Under the pieces are notes generated by a model that did no database searches, was not told where the DNA came from, and worked only from the letters and a program-made list of their open reading frames with translations. The translations under genes were made by a program, and so were the position numbers. DNA of 64,000 nt. Origin: Aquabacterium lacunae. GTDB taxonomy: Bacteria; Pseudomonadota; Gammaproteobacteria; Burkholderiales; Burkholderiaceae_C. Below, piece after piece: positions 17,949-29,015 of this stretch. The stretch lies in contig NZ_SIXI01000004.1 in NCBI RefSeq assembly GCF_004310865.1, positions 434,001 to 498,000 of the forward strand, in the 5' to 3' direction. Position 1 is the stretch's first letter, and each line of letters starts with the position of its first letter.

Positions 17949-18015
17949 GGCCTGATTCTCGCACGCTGCCCCCTGTGCACGCCTGGTCCTGCACATCAGG
18001 GTCTAGACTGATGCC

Positions 18016-18876
18016 ATGCGCCTGACCGACCAGATCGAACGCCAGCTCGAAAGCCTGCCTGCGGCCGAACAACGCGTGGCCCGTGTGATCCTCCATGACC
18101 CGCGCACAGCCATGGGCCGCCCGGTGGCCGAACTGGCCGCCGAAGCGAAAGTGAGCAACCCGACCGTGGTGCGCTTTTGCCGCAGCATGGGCTTTGAAGG
18201 CTGGAGCGATTTCAAGCTGCAGCTGGCGGCCAGCCTGGGCCAGGGCGGCACGCCCTTCGTGCACCAGCGGGTGCAGGCGGGCGATACCGGGCGCGAGCTG
18301 GTGCACAAGGTGACGGCGCACAGCATCGAGGTGCTGAGCCGCTTTGCAGAGACCGCCTCGCAAAAGCGCATCGACCAGGCCGTGACGGCGCTGTCGCGCA
18401 CAGTGCGCGAGGGCGGGCGCATCGAGTGCCACGGCGTGGGCAACTCGGGCATCGTGGCCCAGGACGCGCAACTGAAGTTCTACCGCATGGGTTGCCACGC
18501 CACGGCCGTGGCCGACGGGCACCTGCAGATCATCGGGGCCACGCTGCTGCAAAAGCGCGATTGCCTGGTGGTGATCTCCAGTGCGGGCCGCAGCCAGGGC
18601 CTCATCGACGCGATGGAACTGGCCCAGCGCCAAGGCGCCATGACGATCGCGATCACGGCCAGCGGCTCGCCTCTGGCGTCTCTGGCCCGCATCCACCTGG
18701 CGGCCGACCACCCCGAGGGCTATGAAGAGTTCAGCCCGATGGCCTCTCGCCTGCTGCACCTGCTGGTGATCGACGTGCTGGCCACGGGCGTGGCCCTGCA
18801 GCTGGGGCCCGACCTGCCGGCCCGCCTGCTGCAGGTCAAGCGCAACCTGATCAGCAAGCGTTACCGCACCGGCTGA
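18016..18876 (+). CDS. hexR: HexR-type transcriptional regulator (RpiR family)
   Basis: Sugar-phosphate-sensing regulator, 286 residues. The RpiR helix-turn-helix domain occupies about 1-77 (PVAELAAEAKVSNPTVVRFC), and the SIS sugar-phosphate-binding domain about 125-265 (VGNSGIVAQDAQLKFYRMG, VISSAGRSQG). In pseudomonads HexR binds KDPG and controls zwf, edd and related genes. The linkage here to the whole Entner-Doudoroff set and to glk supports the same job. Its 3' end overlaps the convergent fructokinase gene by 16 bases. Candidate binding sites lie before zwf. Confidence 0.88.
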   Translation: MRLTDQIERQLESLPAAEQRVARVILHDPRTAMGRPVAELAAEAKVSNPTVVRFCRSMGFEGWSDFKLQLAASLGQGGTPFVHQRVQAGDTGRELVHKVTAHSIEVLSRFAETASQKRIDQAVTALSRTVREGGRIECHGVGNSGIVAQDAQLKFYRMGCHATAVADGHLQIIGATLLQKRDCLVVISSAGRSQGLIDAMELAQRQGAMTIAITASGSPLASLARIHLAADHPEGYEEFSPMASRLLHLLVIDVLATGVALQLGPDLPARLLQVKRNLISKRYRTG

Positions 18877-19853
18877 TCGACGAAAGCGCGGGTTTCCAGC
18901 CAGCTGGGCGGCTGGCAGCCCTGGCGCTGCACGTTCAGTGCCGCTGCGGCCATGGCGTGCTGCAAGGCATCGGTCAGTTCGCGCGGGCCCAGGGCCTGCA
19001 AGGCGGTGGCGCGCAGTTGCCCCGCATGGTGCAGCCAGGCCAGCAGACCCGCCTGGAAGCAGTCGCCCGCACCCACGGTGTCCACCACATGAATGCCCGC
19101 GCGAACGGGCAGACGCACCAGGTGCTGGGCCGTGACCAGGGCTGCGCCCTCGCCACCCAGGGTCAGGGCCACCAGGCTGGCGCGGTGACCCTCAGGCTGC
19201 CAGCCATCCAACAGGCGATGCGCCACCGCGCGCAGGCTGCGGTCATCGTTCGCATCAAGGTGCCAGCCCAGTGCGGCCACGTCTTCGTCGCTCAGCTTGA
19301 CCACGTCGGCCTGGGCCAGGGCCCACTGCACGGCCTGCCGGTAGGCCATCTGGCGCAGCGGGTCGCTGCCGGCCACCACCATGCGCAGGTTGGCATCGAC
19401 CGAGACCAGGCCACCCCGCGCCCGCGTGGCCGCGATCACGGCCAGCGCACGCTGTTCGTCGGGCGGCATCAGGGCCAGGCCGCCCACATGCAGGGCCTGC
19501 ACCGCCTCGGGCAGACGCTGCAGCAGCTCGTCCAGGCTGCCGTCGCGGTCGGCCACGGCCTCGCGGTGGAACACGTACTGCGGCACGCCCTGCTCGCCCA
19601 GGGACACCACCGCCAGCGAAGTGGGCAGGTGGCTGCGCCATGGCGGGTCAATGGCCACACCGTCGTCACGCAGGCCTTGCACGAAGCGTTCGCCAAAGGT
19701 GTCGGTCGACAGCGGGTTCAGGTAACGGATGGGCAGGCCCTGGCGCGCCACGGCCCGCGTGAAGTTGCACACCGAGCCCCCAAGGCAGGGCTCGTAACGG
19801 CCATCGGGGTGTTCGATCAGGTCGACAAGGGCTTCGCCCAGCGCGGCAAACAT
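18861..19853 (-). CDS. Fructokinase-like PfkB-family sugar kinase
   Basis: Carbohydrate kinase of the ribokinase/PfkB family, 330 residues. It has the N-terminal segment GGSVCNFTRAVARQG (near 26-40) and the C-terminal signature DTVGAGDCFQAGLL, whose Asp is the catalytic base. Its position, divergent from the frcBCA transporter and within the glucose/fructose region, suggests fructose to fructose-6-phosphate; ribose or another sugar cannot be excluded. The ATG at 19853 follows a GGAG site nine bases upstream. Its start lies 235 bases from frcB, and its end overlaps hexR. The pgi gene in the window would carry fructose-6-phosphate into the Entner-Doudoroff route. Confidence 0.85.
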   Translation of the reverse strand: MFAALGEALVDLIEHPDGRYEPCLGGSVCNFTRAVARQGLPIRYLNPLSTDTFGERFVQGLRDDGVAIDPPWRSHLPTSLAVVSLGEQGVPQYVFHREAVADRDGSLDELLQRLPEAVQALHVGGLALMPPDEQRALAVIAATRARGGLVSVDANLRMVVAGSDPLRQMAYRQAVQWALAQADVVKLSDEDVAALGWHLDANDDRSLRAVAHRLLDGWQPEGHRASLVALTLGGEGAALVTAQHLVRLPVRAGIHVVDTVGAGDCFQAGLLAWLHHAGQLRATALQALGPRELTDALQHAMAAAALNVQRQGCQPPSWLETRAFVDQPVR

Positions 19854-19962
19854 GGGGTGCTTTCTCCAGATGAAAAGGCCGTGCAGGCACGGGCCCACAG
19901 CGGCGCCCAAGGGCCCCGCAGGCCCCTGGCTCGGTCGCCAGTGTGCGAGACGGACCTAGGGT

Positions 19963-20008
19963 TTGACATGAGGGTTTCCCATTAATACAACCACTTGATT
20001 TATTAATG
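19963..20008 (+). promoter_or_regulatory. frc operon promoter with overlapping palindromic operator
   Basis: A TTGACA box (19963-19968) is followed after 17 bases by TACAAC (19986-19991), a good -35/-10 pair for frcB. A perfect inverted repeat, CATTAATA (19980-19987) and TATTAATG (20001-20008) with 13 bases between, overlaps the -10 box and the expected start of transcription. That is a repressor-operator arrangement; the likely binder is the ROK protein encoded at the end of the operon, which is inference. Confidence 0.65.
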
Positions 20009-20088
20009 AAGCGTTTGGATACTTCGGTCCGTCGGCCCACATGGCCGACCATGCCAAGACCCACAACCCCCTACCGAGGAGCTTTTCC

Positions 20089-21099
20089 ATGACCTCTCGT
20101 CGTTCGCTGGCGGTGTCCCTGGGCGCTGTCGCGCTCGCCCTGGCCGCTGCCCAGGCTTCGGCGGCCGATCAGCCCATCGTCGGCCTGATCACCAAGACCG
20201 AGACCAACCCCTTCTTCGTCAAGATGAAGGAAGGCGCGGCCGAAGCCGCCAAGGCCAAGGGGGCCAAGCTGCTGACCGCCGCCGGCAAGCAAGATGGCGA
20301 CAACGCCGGCCAGGTCACGGCCATCGAAAACATGATCGCGGCCGGTGCCAAGACCATCCTGATCACCCCGTCGGACGCCAAGGCCATCGTGCCGGCCATC
20401 AAGAAGGCCCGCGACAAAGGCGTGATGGTGATCGCCCTGGACAGCCCCACCGACCCGCAAGAGGCCGTGGACGCGCTGTTCGCCACCGACAACTACAAGG
20501 CCGGTGTGCTGATCGGCCAATACGCCAAGGCCGCGCTGGCCGGCAAGCCCGCCAAGATCGCCACGCTCGACCTGTTCCCCGGCCACCCGGTGGGTGCCCA
20601 GCGCCACAACGGCTTCCTCAAGGGCTTTGGCCTGGCCGCCAACGCCGCCACCTCGAATGAGCTGAGCAAGCCCGCCGAAGTGGTGTGCATGGCCGACTCC
20701 TACGGTGACCAGGCCAAGGGTCAGACCGCGATGGAGAACTGCCTGCAGAAGAACCCCGACATCAACCTGGTCTACGCCATCAACGAGCCGGCTGCGGCAG
20801 GCGCCTTCAAGGCCCTGAAGTCAGCAGGCAAGGACAAGAACGTGGTGATCGTGGCCGTCGACGGCGGTTGCCAGGGCGTGAAGGACGTGGCCGCCGGCAA
20901 GATCGCCGCCACCTCGCAACAATACCCGCTGAAGATGGCCGCCATGGGCGTGGAAGCGGGTGTGGCGTATGCCAAGACCGGCAAAAAGGTGGCGGGTTAC
21001 ACCGACACCGGCGTGACCCTGATCGCGGGCAAGCCTGTGGCCGGCGTGGACAGCAAGGACACCACCACCGGCCTGAACCTGTGCTGGGGCAAGAAGTGA
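20089..21099 (+). CDS. frcB: Sugar-binding periplasmic protein (fructose/ribose type)
   Basis: Periplasmic binding protein of the ribose/galactose (type I) fold, 336 residues. It has a signal peptide of about 23 residues (SRRSLAVSLGAVALALAAAQ) cleaved after ASA, then QPIVGLITKTETNPFFVKM, a standard start for this family. Later segments LDSPTDPQEAVDALFATDN and AINEPAAAGAFKALK line the sugar site. The ATG at 20089 follows a GAGGAG site. It is first in frcB-frcC-frcA, and the set most resembles the fructose transporter of rhizobia. Ribose or a similar pentose is the alternative. Confidence 0.9.
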   Translation: MTSRRSLAVSLGAVALALAAAQASAADQPIVGLITKTETNPFFVKMKEGAAEAAKAKGAKLLTAAGKQDGDNAGQVTAIENMIAAGAKTILITPSDAKAIVPAIKKARDKGVMVIALDSPTDPQEAVDALFATDNYKAGVLIGQYAKAALAGKPAKIATLDLFPGHPVGAQRHNGFLKGFGLAANAATSNELSKPAEVVCMADSYGDQAKGQTAMENCLQKNPDINLVYAINEPAAAGAFKALKSAGKDKNVVIVAVDGGCQGVKDVAAGKIAATSQQYPLKMAAMGVEAGVAYAKTGKKVAGYTDTGVTLIAGKPVAGVDSKDTTTGLNLCWGKK

Positions 21100-21106
21100 T
21101 CTGACC

Positions 21107-22120
21107 ATGCAGGCCTCCACCACCTCCTCTCACACACCCGCCACCAAGGGCGCTCTGACCATGAAAGACTGGACGAAACATCTGCCGCCGATGTCGACGC
21201 TGGGCCCGCTGCTGGCCCTGCTGGCGGCCTGCGCCTTCTTTGCGCTCAAGACCGACAACTTCCTGTCCGCTCAGAACTTCTCGCTGGTGATGCAGCAGGT
21301 GATGGTGGTGGGCCTGCTGGCCATCGGTCAGACCCTGATCATCCTGACGGCGGGCATCGACCTGTCGTGCGGCATGCTGATGGCGCTGGGCTCCATCGTC
21401 ATGACCAAGCTGGCCACCGAGATGGGCCTGCACCCGCTGGTGGCCATGGCCATTGGCGTGGGTGCCACCACGGCGTTTGGCCTGGTCAATGGCCTGCTGG
21501 TCACGCGCATCAAGCTGCCCCCGTTCATCGTGACGCTGGGCACCATGAACATTGCTTTCGCGATCACGCAGATCTACTCCGAATCGCAGACCGTGACCGA
21601 TCTGCCCGAAGCCATGACCTGGCTGGGTGACCCGGTCATGCTGCTGGGCACGCCCGTGGCGCGTGGCGTGCTGGTGCTGCTGGGCCTGTATGCCGCGGTG
21701 TGGTTCGCCCTGACCCACACCGCGCCGGGCCGCCACCTGTACGCCGTGGGCAACAACACCGAAGCCGCCCGCCTGACCGGCATCTCCACGCAGCGCGTGC
21801 TGCTGTGGGTGTACGCCCTGGCCGGCACCTTCTACGGCATCGCCTCGCTGCTGTCGGTGGCCCGCACCGGCGTGGGTGACCCGCAAGCCGGGCAGACCGA
21901 GAACCTCGACTCCATCACGGCCGTGGTGCTGGGCGGCACCAGCCTGTTCGGTGGGCGCGGCGTGATCATCGGCACCCTGATCGGCGCACTGATCGTGGGC
22001 GTGTTCCGCAACGGCCTGACCCTGATGGGCGTTTCGTCGGTGTACCAGATCCTGGTCACGGGCGTGCTGGTGATCCTGGCGGTGGCCGCCGACCAGCTCT
22101 CGCAGAAACAAGCCCGCTGA
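21107..22120 (+). CDS. frcC: Sugar ABC transporter permease (fructose/ribose type)
   Basis: Single permease of the RbsC/FrcC family, 337 residues if started at 21107, with about eight to ten hydrophobic segments. Conserved parts include LIILTAGIDLSCGMLMALG, in the loop typical of this family, and VLGGTSLFGGRGVIIGT near the C terminus. An alternative ATG at 21161 (MKDWTKHLPP) has an AAGGGC site and would remove an 18-residue Ser/Thr-rich leader; which is used cannot be decided. It lies seven bases downstream of frcB. Confidence 0.9.
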   Translation: MQASTTSSHTPATKGALTMKDWTKHLPPMSTLGPLLALLAACAFFALKTDNFLSAQNFSLVMQQVMVVGLLAIGQTLIILTAGIDLSCGMLMALGSIVMTKLATEMGLHPLVAMAIGVGATTAFGLVNGLLVTRIKLPPFIVTLGTMNIAFAITQIYSESQTVTDLPEAMTWLGDPVMLLGTPVARGVLVLLGLYAAVWFALTHTAPGRHLYAVGNNTEAARLTGISTQRVLLWVYALAGTFYGIASLLSVARTGVGDPQAGQTENLDSITAVVLGGTSLFGGRGVIIGTLIGALIVGVFRNGLTLMGVSSVYQILVTGVLVILAVAADQLSQKQAR

Positions 22121-22156
22121 AGGCGGTTTCACGCAACGCACACCGGAAAACACCCC

Positions 22157-22963
22157 ATGCACGCTGCAGCCCCCACCTCCAGCAACCCCGTGGTCCTTCA
22201 GGCCACCGGCCTGGTCAAACGTTATGGCCAGGTCACGGCCCTCGATGGCGCCGACTTCGAATTGCGCGCCGGGGAGATCCTGGCCGTCATCGGCGACAAC
22301 GGCGCCGGCAAATCTTCATTGATCAAGGCGCTGTCGGGCGCCACCATCCCCGACCAGGGCGAGATCCTGATGCACGGTCAGGCCATCCACATGAAAAGCC
22401 CGATCGACGCCCGCCGCCAGGGCATCGAAACCGTGTACCAGGACCTGGCCGTGGCCCCGGCCATGACCATCGCCGAAAACCTGTTCCTGGGCCGCGAGCT
22501 CATCAAACCCGGCTTCGTCTCGCAGATGCTGCGCGTGATCGACAAGAAGCGCATGCTGGAAGAGGCCATCGAACGCATGAACGACCTGAAGGTGGGCATC
22601 CGCTCCATGACGCAGGCCGTCGAGACCCTGTCGGGTGGCCAGCGCCAGTGCGTGGCCGTGGCCCGTGCAGCCGCCTTCGCCAGGAACGTGGTCATCATGG
22701 ACGAGCCCACCGCCGCCCTGGGCGTGAAGGAAGGCAACATGGTGCTGGAGCTGATCCGCCGCGTGCGCGACAAGGGCCTGCCCGTGATCCTGATCAGCCA
22801 CAACATGCCCCATGTGTTCGAGATCGCCGACCGCATCCATGTGCAGCGCCTGGGCAAGCGGGCCGCCGTGCTCAACCCCAAGATGGTGAGCATGGCCGAC
22901 ACCGTGTCCGTCATGACTGGCGCCATGCGCCCTGACCAGCTGCCCGCGGAGGCCCTGTGCTGA
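22157..22963 (+). CDS. frcA: Sugar ABC transporter ATP-binding protein, single domain
   Basis: ATPase for FrcBC, 268 residues. Walker A GDNGAGKSS (46-54), signature LSGGQRQ near 156, Walker B VVIMDEPTAAL and the switch HNMPHVFE are all present. It has one ABC domain of about 260 residues, unlike the two-domain RbsA-type ATPases of about 500, which fits the FrcA subfamily. Its stop codon overlaps the GTG start of the mutarotase gene, so the two are translationally coupled. Confidence 0.92.
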   Translation: MHAAAPTSSNPVVLQATGLVKRYGQVTALDGADFELRAGEILAVIGDNGAGKSSLIKALSGATIPDQGEILMHGQAIHMKSPIDARRQGIETVYQDLAVAPAMTIAENLFLGRELIKPGFVSQMLRVIDKKRMLEEAIERMNDLKVGIRSMTQAVETLSGGQRQCVAVARAAAFARNVVIMDEPTAALGVKEGNMVLELIRRVRDKGLPVILISHNMPHVFEIADRIHVQRLGKRAAVLNPKMVSMADTVSVMTGAMRPDQLPAEALC

Positions 22964-23418
22964 AAGGCATCGACCCCCTGCTGACGCCCGAGCTGCTCAA
23001 GGTCATGGCCGAGATGGGCCATGGCGACGAGCTGATCATTGCCGACGCCAACTTCACGGCCGCCTCGCTGGCGCGTGCCAACGGCCAGCCCATCGTGCGG
23101 GTGCCCTGCGCCACCGTGATGCGCATGACCGAGGCCGTGCTCAGCCTGCTGCCCCTGGGCACCCCGCAGGAGCAGCCCGTGGGCTTCATGCAGGTGTGCC
23201 ACCTGCCTGCCGGCCAGGCTTCGGGCCTGCAGCGTGACGTGCAAGGCATGTTGCGCAACCGCGGCTGGCTGGCCCCCGAGCACACCGAGTTCATCGAGCG
23301 CTTCGCCTTTTACGAGCGCACGCGTCGCGCTTTTGCCATCGTGCTGACCGGCGACCCCCAACCTTATGGCAATGTGCTGGTCAAGAAAGGCGTGATCGGC
23401 GAGGCCCTGCGGCCCTGA
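22957..23418 (+). CDS. FucU/RbsD-family sugar mutarotase
   Basis: A 153-residue protein of the RbsD/FucU family, which interconverts ring anomers of monosaccharides after import. Visible family features are MLKGIDPLLTPELLKVMAEM with GHGDELIIADANF near residues 22-34 and a C-terminal YGNVLVKKGV. The GTG start at 22957 lies five bases after GGAGG and overlaps the frcA stop by seven bases. Fucose, ribose and fructose are all possible substrates; its place in the frc operon favours the sugar that FrcBCA imports. Confidence 0.85.
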   Translation: MLKGIDPLLTPELLKVMAEMGHGDELIIADANFTAASLARANGQPIVRVPCATVMRMTEAVLSLLPLGTPQEQPVGFMQVCHLPAGQASGLQRDVQGMLRNRGWLAPEHTEFIERFAFYERTRRAFAIVLTGDPQPYGNVLVKKGVIGEALRP

Positions 23419-23455
23419 CCGCGCCACCCCTGCCGTCCTGACCGTGTTCGCCCCC

Positions 23456-24700
23456 ATGCCCCGCCCTGCCCACCCCGCCTCAGCACCCCTGCCAGCCCGG
23501 GGTTCCAACCAGGTCGGCGTGCGGCAGTACAACGAACGCGTGGTGCTGCAGGCCATCCGCCAGCACGGTGCCCTGCCCAAGGCCGAACTGGCGCGCCTGA
23601 CGCACCTGAGCGCGCAGGCCGTCTCGCTCATCATCGACCGGCTGCTGGCCGAAGACCTGGTGACCAAGCAGGCCCCGGTGCGCGGTGGCCGCGTGGGCCA
23701 GCCCTCGGTGCCCATTGCGCTGAACCCCGACGGCGCCTTCGCCGTGGGCATCAAGGTGGGCCGCCGCAGCATGGACGCGCTGCTGGTCGATTTCACAGGG
23801 GCCGTGCGCATGCGCCACAGCACACCCTACGCCTGGCCCGACCCGCAGCAGCTGTTCGCCGACGTGGGCCGTGACGTGCAGCGCCTGCAGGCCCACCTGA
23901 GCACCCTGGGCCCCGGCCTGGCCGAGCGCCTGCAGGGTGTGGGCGTGGCCGCGCCCTTCTTTTTGGGCGGCTGGCAGACCCTGCTGGGCATGCCCGAAGC
24001 ACAAGCCCGCCAGTGGCAGCACCTGGACATGGCCGCGTGCATGCAAGACACCACCGACCTGCCCGTGCACTTCGTGAAAGACACCTCGGCCGCCTGCGTG
24101 GCCGAACTGGTGGCCGGTGTGGGCCGCTCGGTGCGCAGCTTCCTGTACGTGTTCGTCGACACCTTCATCGGCGGTGGCCTGGTGCTCGACAGCCGCCTGC
24201 ACGCGGGCCGCCACGGCAACGGCGGTGCGGTGGGCTCCCTGCCCCTGCACATCCAACCCGACAGCGCCCACACCACGGGCGTGCCGCCTCAGTTGCTGAG
24301 CGTGGCCTCGCTGCAGAACCTGGAACAGGCCTTCGAGCAGGCCGGGCTGGACCCCACCGCCGCCTACGACGACCGCGCGCTGCTGGCCGACTGGGCCCCG
24401 CACAGCCAGGCCTGGCTGGCGCAAACCGCCCGTGGCATTGCCATGGCGGCCAACGTCACGGCCAGCCTGCTCGACATCGACGGCGTCATCGTCGACGGCT
24501 CGTTCTCGCGCTCGCTGCACAGCCTGCTGACCCAGCAGGTGCAGCAGGCCCTGAACCAGTACCACTGGGAGGGCATCTACCGCCCCGACATCATCGCCGG
24601 CACCATCGGTTCCGATGCCCGTGCCCTGGGTGGCGCCCTGATGCCGCTGTACGCCAATTTCGCGCCCGACCGCGAAGTGTTCCTGAAGCTGGAAGCCTGA
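23456..24700 (+). CDS. ROK-family transcriptional repressor
   Basis: Regulator of the ROK (repressor, ORF, kinase) family, about 414 residues. It has an N-terminal winged helix near residues 25-70 (LPKAELARLTHLSAQAVSLI) followed by a sugar-kinase-like domain with VDTFIGGGLVLD and GRHGNGGAVGSLPLH. The usual zinc-binding cysteine cluster after the GHxxxx segment is not evident. A GTG start at 23444 is equally possible; neither start has a clear ribosome binding site. As last gene of the frc operon it is the likely local repressor, acting at the palindrome before frcB. Confidence 0.87.
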   Translation: MPRPAHPASAPLPARGSNQVGVRQYNERVVLQAIRQHGALPKAELARLTHLSAQAVSLIIDRLLAEDLVTKQAPVRGGRVGQPSVPIALNPDGAFAVGIKVGRRSMDALLVDFTGAVRMRHSTPYAWPDPQQLFADVGRDVQRLQAHLSTLGPGLAERLQGVGVAAPFFLGGWQTLLGMPEAQARQWQHLDMAACMQDTTDLPVHFVKDTSAACVAELVAGVGRSVRSFLYVFVDTFIGGGLVLDSRLHAGRHGNGGAVGSLPLHIQPDSAHTTGVPPQLLSVASLQNLEQAFEQAGLDPTAAYDDRALLADWAPHSQAWLAQTARGIAMAANVTASLLDIDGVIVDGSFSRSLHSLLTQQVQQALNQYHWEGIYRPDIIAGTIGSDARALGGALMPLYANFAPDREVFLKLEA

Positions 24701-24783
24701 CCCGGCGCCCGGCCCTGCTGTTTTCCTGCCCTCTTTGCTTCGTGACGCTTTTCAGTTGCGCAAGATTTCATTAAGATGGCGAT

Positions 24784-24819
24784 GTAACAACGTTACTTTC
24801 AAACAAGTAACACCATTAC
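24784..24819 (+). promoter_or_regulatory. zwf: Tandem palindromes upstream of zwf (HexR-site candidates)
   Basis: GTAACAACGTTAC (24784-24796) and GTAACACCATTAC (24807-24819) share 11 of 13 positions. Each is palindromic, and their centres are 23 bases apart, about two helical turns. They lie between a TAAGAT -10-like box (24772-24777) and the zwf GTG start. The GTAA...TTAC half-sites resemble the TGTAA/TTACA cores described for HexR of gammaproteobacteria; assignment to the HexR encoded here is inference. Confidence 0.6.
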
Positions 24820-24832
24820 CAAGGACGACCCC

Positions 24833-26317
24833 GTGTCCAGCACCCCGCTCCCTTCTTCGCACACCCCCACGCCCGAAGCCCTCGACCTGCTGATCTTCGG
24901 CGCCACGGGCGATCTGTCGATCCGCAAGCTGCTGCCGGCCCTGTACATGGCCTTCGTGCACGACCGCCTGCCGGTGGGCACCCGCATCTACGCACTGGGC
25001 CGTCAGGCCATGGACCGTGCGGCCTATGTGCAGCAGGTGCTGGGCGCGGCGCGTGCCTTCATCGAGGCCCACGCCCTGAACGACGCCGACCTCGACCGCT
25101 TCGCCAGCCTGTTCGACTACGTGCCGCTCGATGCCGGGCAGGCCGCCGACTACGCCGTGCTGGCGCAGCGCTGCGCCCGCCCTGGCGCCACCCGCGTGTT
25201 CTACCTGGCCACAGCCCCCAGCCTGTTTGCCAGCATCTGCGAACACCTGGCCGGCGCCGGCCTGGTCGACGAACGCGCCCGCGTGGTGCTGGAAAAGCCC
25301 CTGGGCCATGACCTGGCCTCGGCCCGCCTGATCAACCAGCAGGTGGGGCGCTTCTTTGCCGAACAGCAGATCTACCGGATCGACCACTACCTGGGCAAGG
25401 AAACCGTGCAGAACCTGATGGTGCTGCGCTTTGGCAACAGCATCTTCGAGCCCCTGTGGCGCGCACCGAACATCCGCAGCGTGCAGATCACGGTGGCCGA
25501 ATCGGTGGGGGTGGGCACACGCGCCGGCTTCTACGACGGCACCGGCGCCCTGCGAGACATGGTGCAGAACCACCTGCTGCAGCTGCTGTGCATCGTGGCC
25601 ATGGAGCCGCCCGTGTCGCTCGACCCCGACGCGATCCGCGATGAAAAGCTCAAGGTGCTGAAATCGCTGCGCCGCCTCGGCCCGGCCGAGCTGGCCCGCG
25701 ACGTGGTGCGCGGCCAGTACACCGCCGGCAGCATGGGCGGTGAAGCCGTGCCCGGCTACCTGCAAGAGGCCAATGTGCCGCCGCACAGCCAGACCGAAAC
25801 CTTCGTCGCGCTCAAGGCCCATGTGGACAACTGGCGCTGGGCCAACGTGCCCTTCTTCCTGCGCACCGGCAAGCGCATGGCCGAGCGCAAGAGCGAGATC
25901 GTCATCGAGTTCGCCAACCAGCCCTTCTCCATCTTCCCCGATGCCTACCAGAGCGCCAACCGCCTGGTGATCCAGCTGCAGCCGGAAGAATCGGTGCAGC
26001 TGCAGATCATGGCCAAAGAGCCCGGCAGCGGCATGCGACGCCGTCCGGTCAGCCTCGACCTGGACCTGCACCAGGCCTTCACCGAGCGCCGCGCCGAGGC
26101 CTACGAGCGCCTGCTGGTCGATGTGGTGCGCGGCCGCCTGACCCACTTCATGCGCCACGACGAACTCGAAGCCGCCTGGACCTGGGCCGAGCCCATCTTG
26201 AACGGCTGGGCCGAACAGCACGAAGCCCCCCGCCCTTACGCGGCCGGCACCTGGGGCCCTGCGGCCTCGTCGGCCCTGGCCGCCCGCACCGACATGCCCT
26301 GGTCGGAAGAGGCCTGA
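24833..26317 (+). CDS. zwf: Glucose-6-phosphate dehydrogenase
   Basis: Oxidises glucose-6-phosphate to 6-phosphogluconolactone with NAD(P)+, the entry to the Entner-Doudoroff and pentose phosphate routes. The 494 residues show the dinucleotide-binding segment [15 protein letters not shown] (21-35), the active-site signature RIDHYLGKE (182-190) and [11 protein letters not shown] before it. The start is GTG at 24833 with an AGGA site. It heads the run zwf-pgl-edd-eda and has tandem palindromes directly upstream. Terminal residues (WSEEA) are normal for the family. Confidence 0.96.
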   Translation: MSSTPLPSSHTPTPEALDLLIFGATGDLSIRKLLPALYMAFVHDRLPVGTRIYALGRQAMDRAAYVQQVLGAARAFIEAHALNDADLDRFASLFDYVPLDAGQAADYAVLAQRCARPGATRVFYLATAPSLFASICEHLAGAGLVDERARVVLEKPLGHDLASARLINQQVGRFFAEQQIYRIDHYLGKETVQNLMVLRFGNSIFEPLWRAPNIRSVQITVAESVGVGTRAGFYDGTGALRDMVQNHLLQLLCIVAMEPPVSLDPDAIRDEKLKVLKSLRRLGPAELARDVVRGQYTAGSMGGEAVPGYLQEANVPPHSQTETFVALKAHVDNWRWANVPFFLRTGKRMAERKSEIVIEFANQPFSIFPDAYQSANRLVIQLQPEESVQLQIMAKEPGSGMRRRPVSLDLDLHQAFTERRAEAYERLLVDVVRGRLTHFMRHDELEAAWTWAEPILNGWAEQHEAPRPYAAGTWGPAASSALAARTDMPWSEEA

Positions 26318-26356
26318 GCCTCGGCGCCTGCCTCCAGCACACAAGGAATCCACACC

Positions 26357-27145
26357 ATGAACCCCACCGAACCCACCCGATTCGGCCCTGCCGCCGACCA
26401 CCTCACCCGCCACCCCCATGCCAGCGAAGCGGCATTGGCCGACGCGCTGGCCCATGACATCGCCCAGCGCCTGAGCGCCGCCATCGAGGCGCGTGGCCAG
26501 GCCCTGCTGTGCGTGTCGGGCGGCAAGAGCCCCGTGCCGCTGTTCCAGGCCCTGTCGGGCCTGCCGCTGCCCTGGGCACAGGTGACGGTCACGCTGGTCG
26601 ATGAACGCTGCGTGCCGGCTGAACACGCCGACAGCAACGCCGCCCTGGTGCGCCAGCACCTGCTGCAAGGCCCGGCGGCAGCCGCCCGCTTTCTGGCCTG
26701 GGTGCCGCCCACCCACACCCCTGACCACACCCGAGTGCAGCGCCCGGCCTGGCCCCAGGCCCGCGCCGTCTACGCCGAGTGGGTCGAGGCCCTGAACACC
26801 CAGCTGGCCCCGCTGTGGCCGGCGGATGTGGTGGTGCTGGGCATGGGCCTGGACGGCCACACCGCCTCCATCTTCGGCCAGGGCGAGGGCATGGCCGACG
26901 CCCTGAGCACACCCGATCTGGTGGTGGCCACCCGCCCGCCCCACGCACCGCATGACCGCCTCACCCTGAGCCTGGCCGCCCTGCAGGGCGCCCGCCACCG
27001 CGTGCTGCAGATCAGCGGCGCGGGCAAGGCGCAAGTGCTGCAACAGGCGCTGCAAGCACCCAACAAGGCCCGCCCTGTCGGCCTTGTCCTGCAACCTGGC
27101 GCTGCCAATCCGTCGCACACTGTGTCGGTGTGGATGGGAGCCTGA
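26357..27145 (+). CDS. pgl: 6-phosphogluconolactonase
   Basis: Hydrolyses 6-phosphogluconolactone to 6-phosphogluconate. The 262 residues are of the DevB/SOL type, with [15 protein letters not shown] near 55-69, VDERCVP near 81-87 and [12 protein letters not shown] near 161-172. AAGGA precedes the ATG. It follows zwf by 39 bases and precedes edd by two, matching the order of the pathway. Confidence 0.94.
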   Translation: MNPTEPTRFGPAADHLTRHPHASEAALADALAHDIAQRLSAAIEARGQALLCVSGGKSPVPLFQALSGLPLPWAQVTVTLVDERCVPAEHADSNAALVRQHLLQGPAAAARFLAWVPPTHTPDHTRVQRPAWPQARAVYAEWVEALNTQLAPLWPADVVVLGMGLDGHTASIFGQGEGMADALSTPDLVVATRPPHAPHDRLTLSLAALQGARHRVLQISGAGKAQVLQQALQAPNKARPVGLVLQPGAANPSHTVSVWMGA

Positions 27146-27147
27146 CC

Positions 27148-29010
<1,863 letters not shown>

Positions 29011-29015
29011 AGCCC

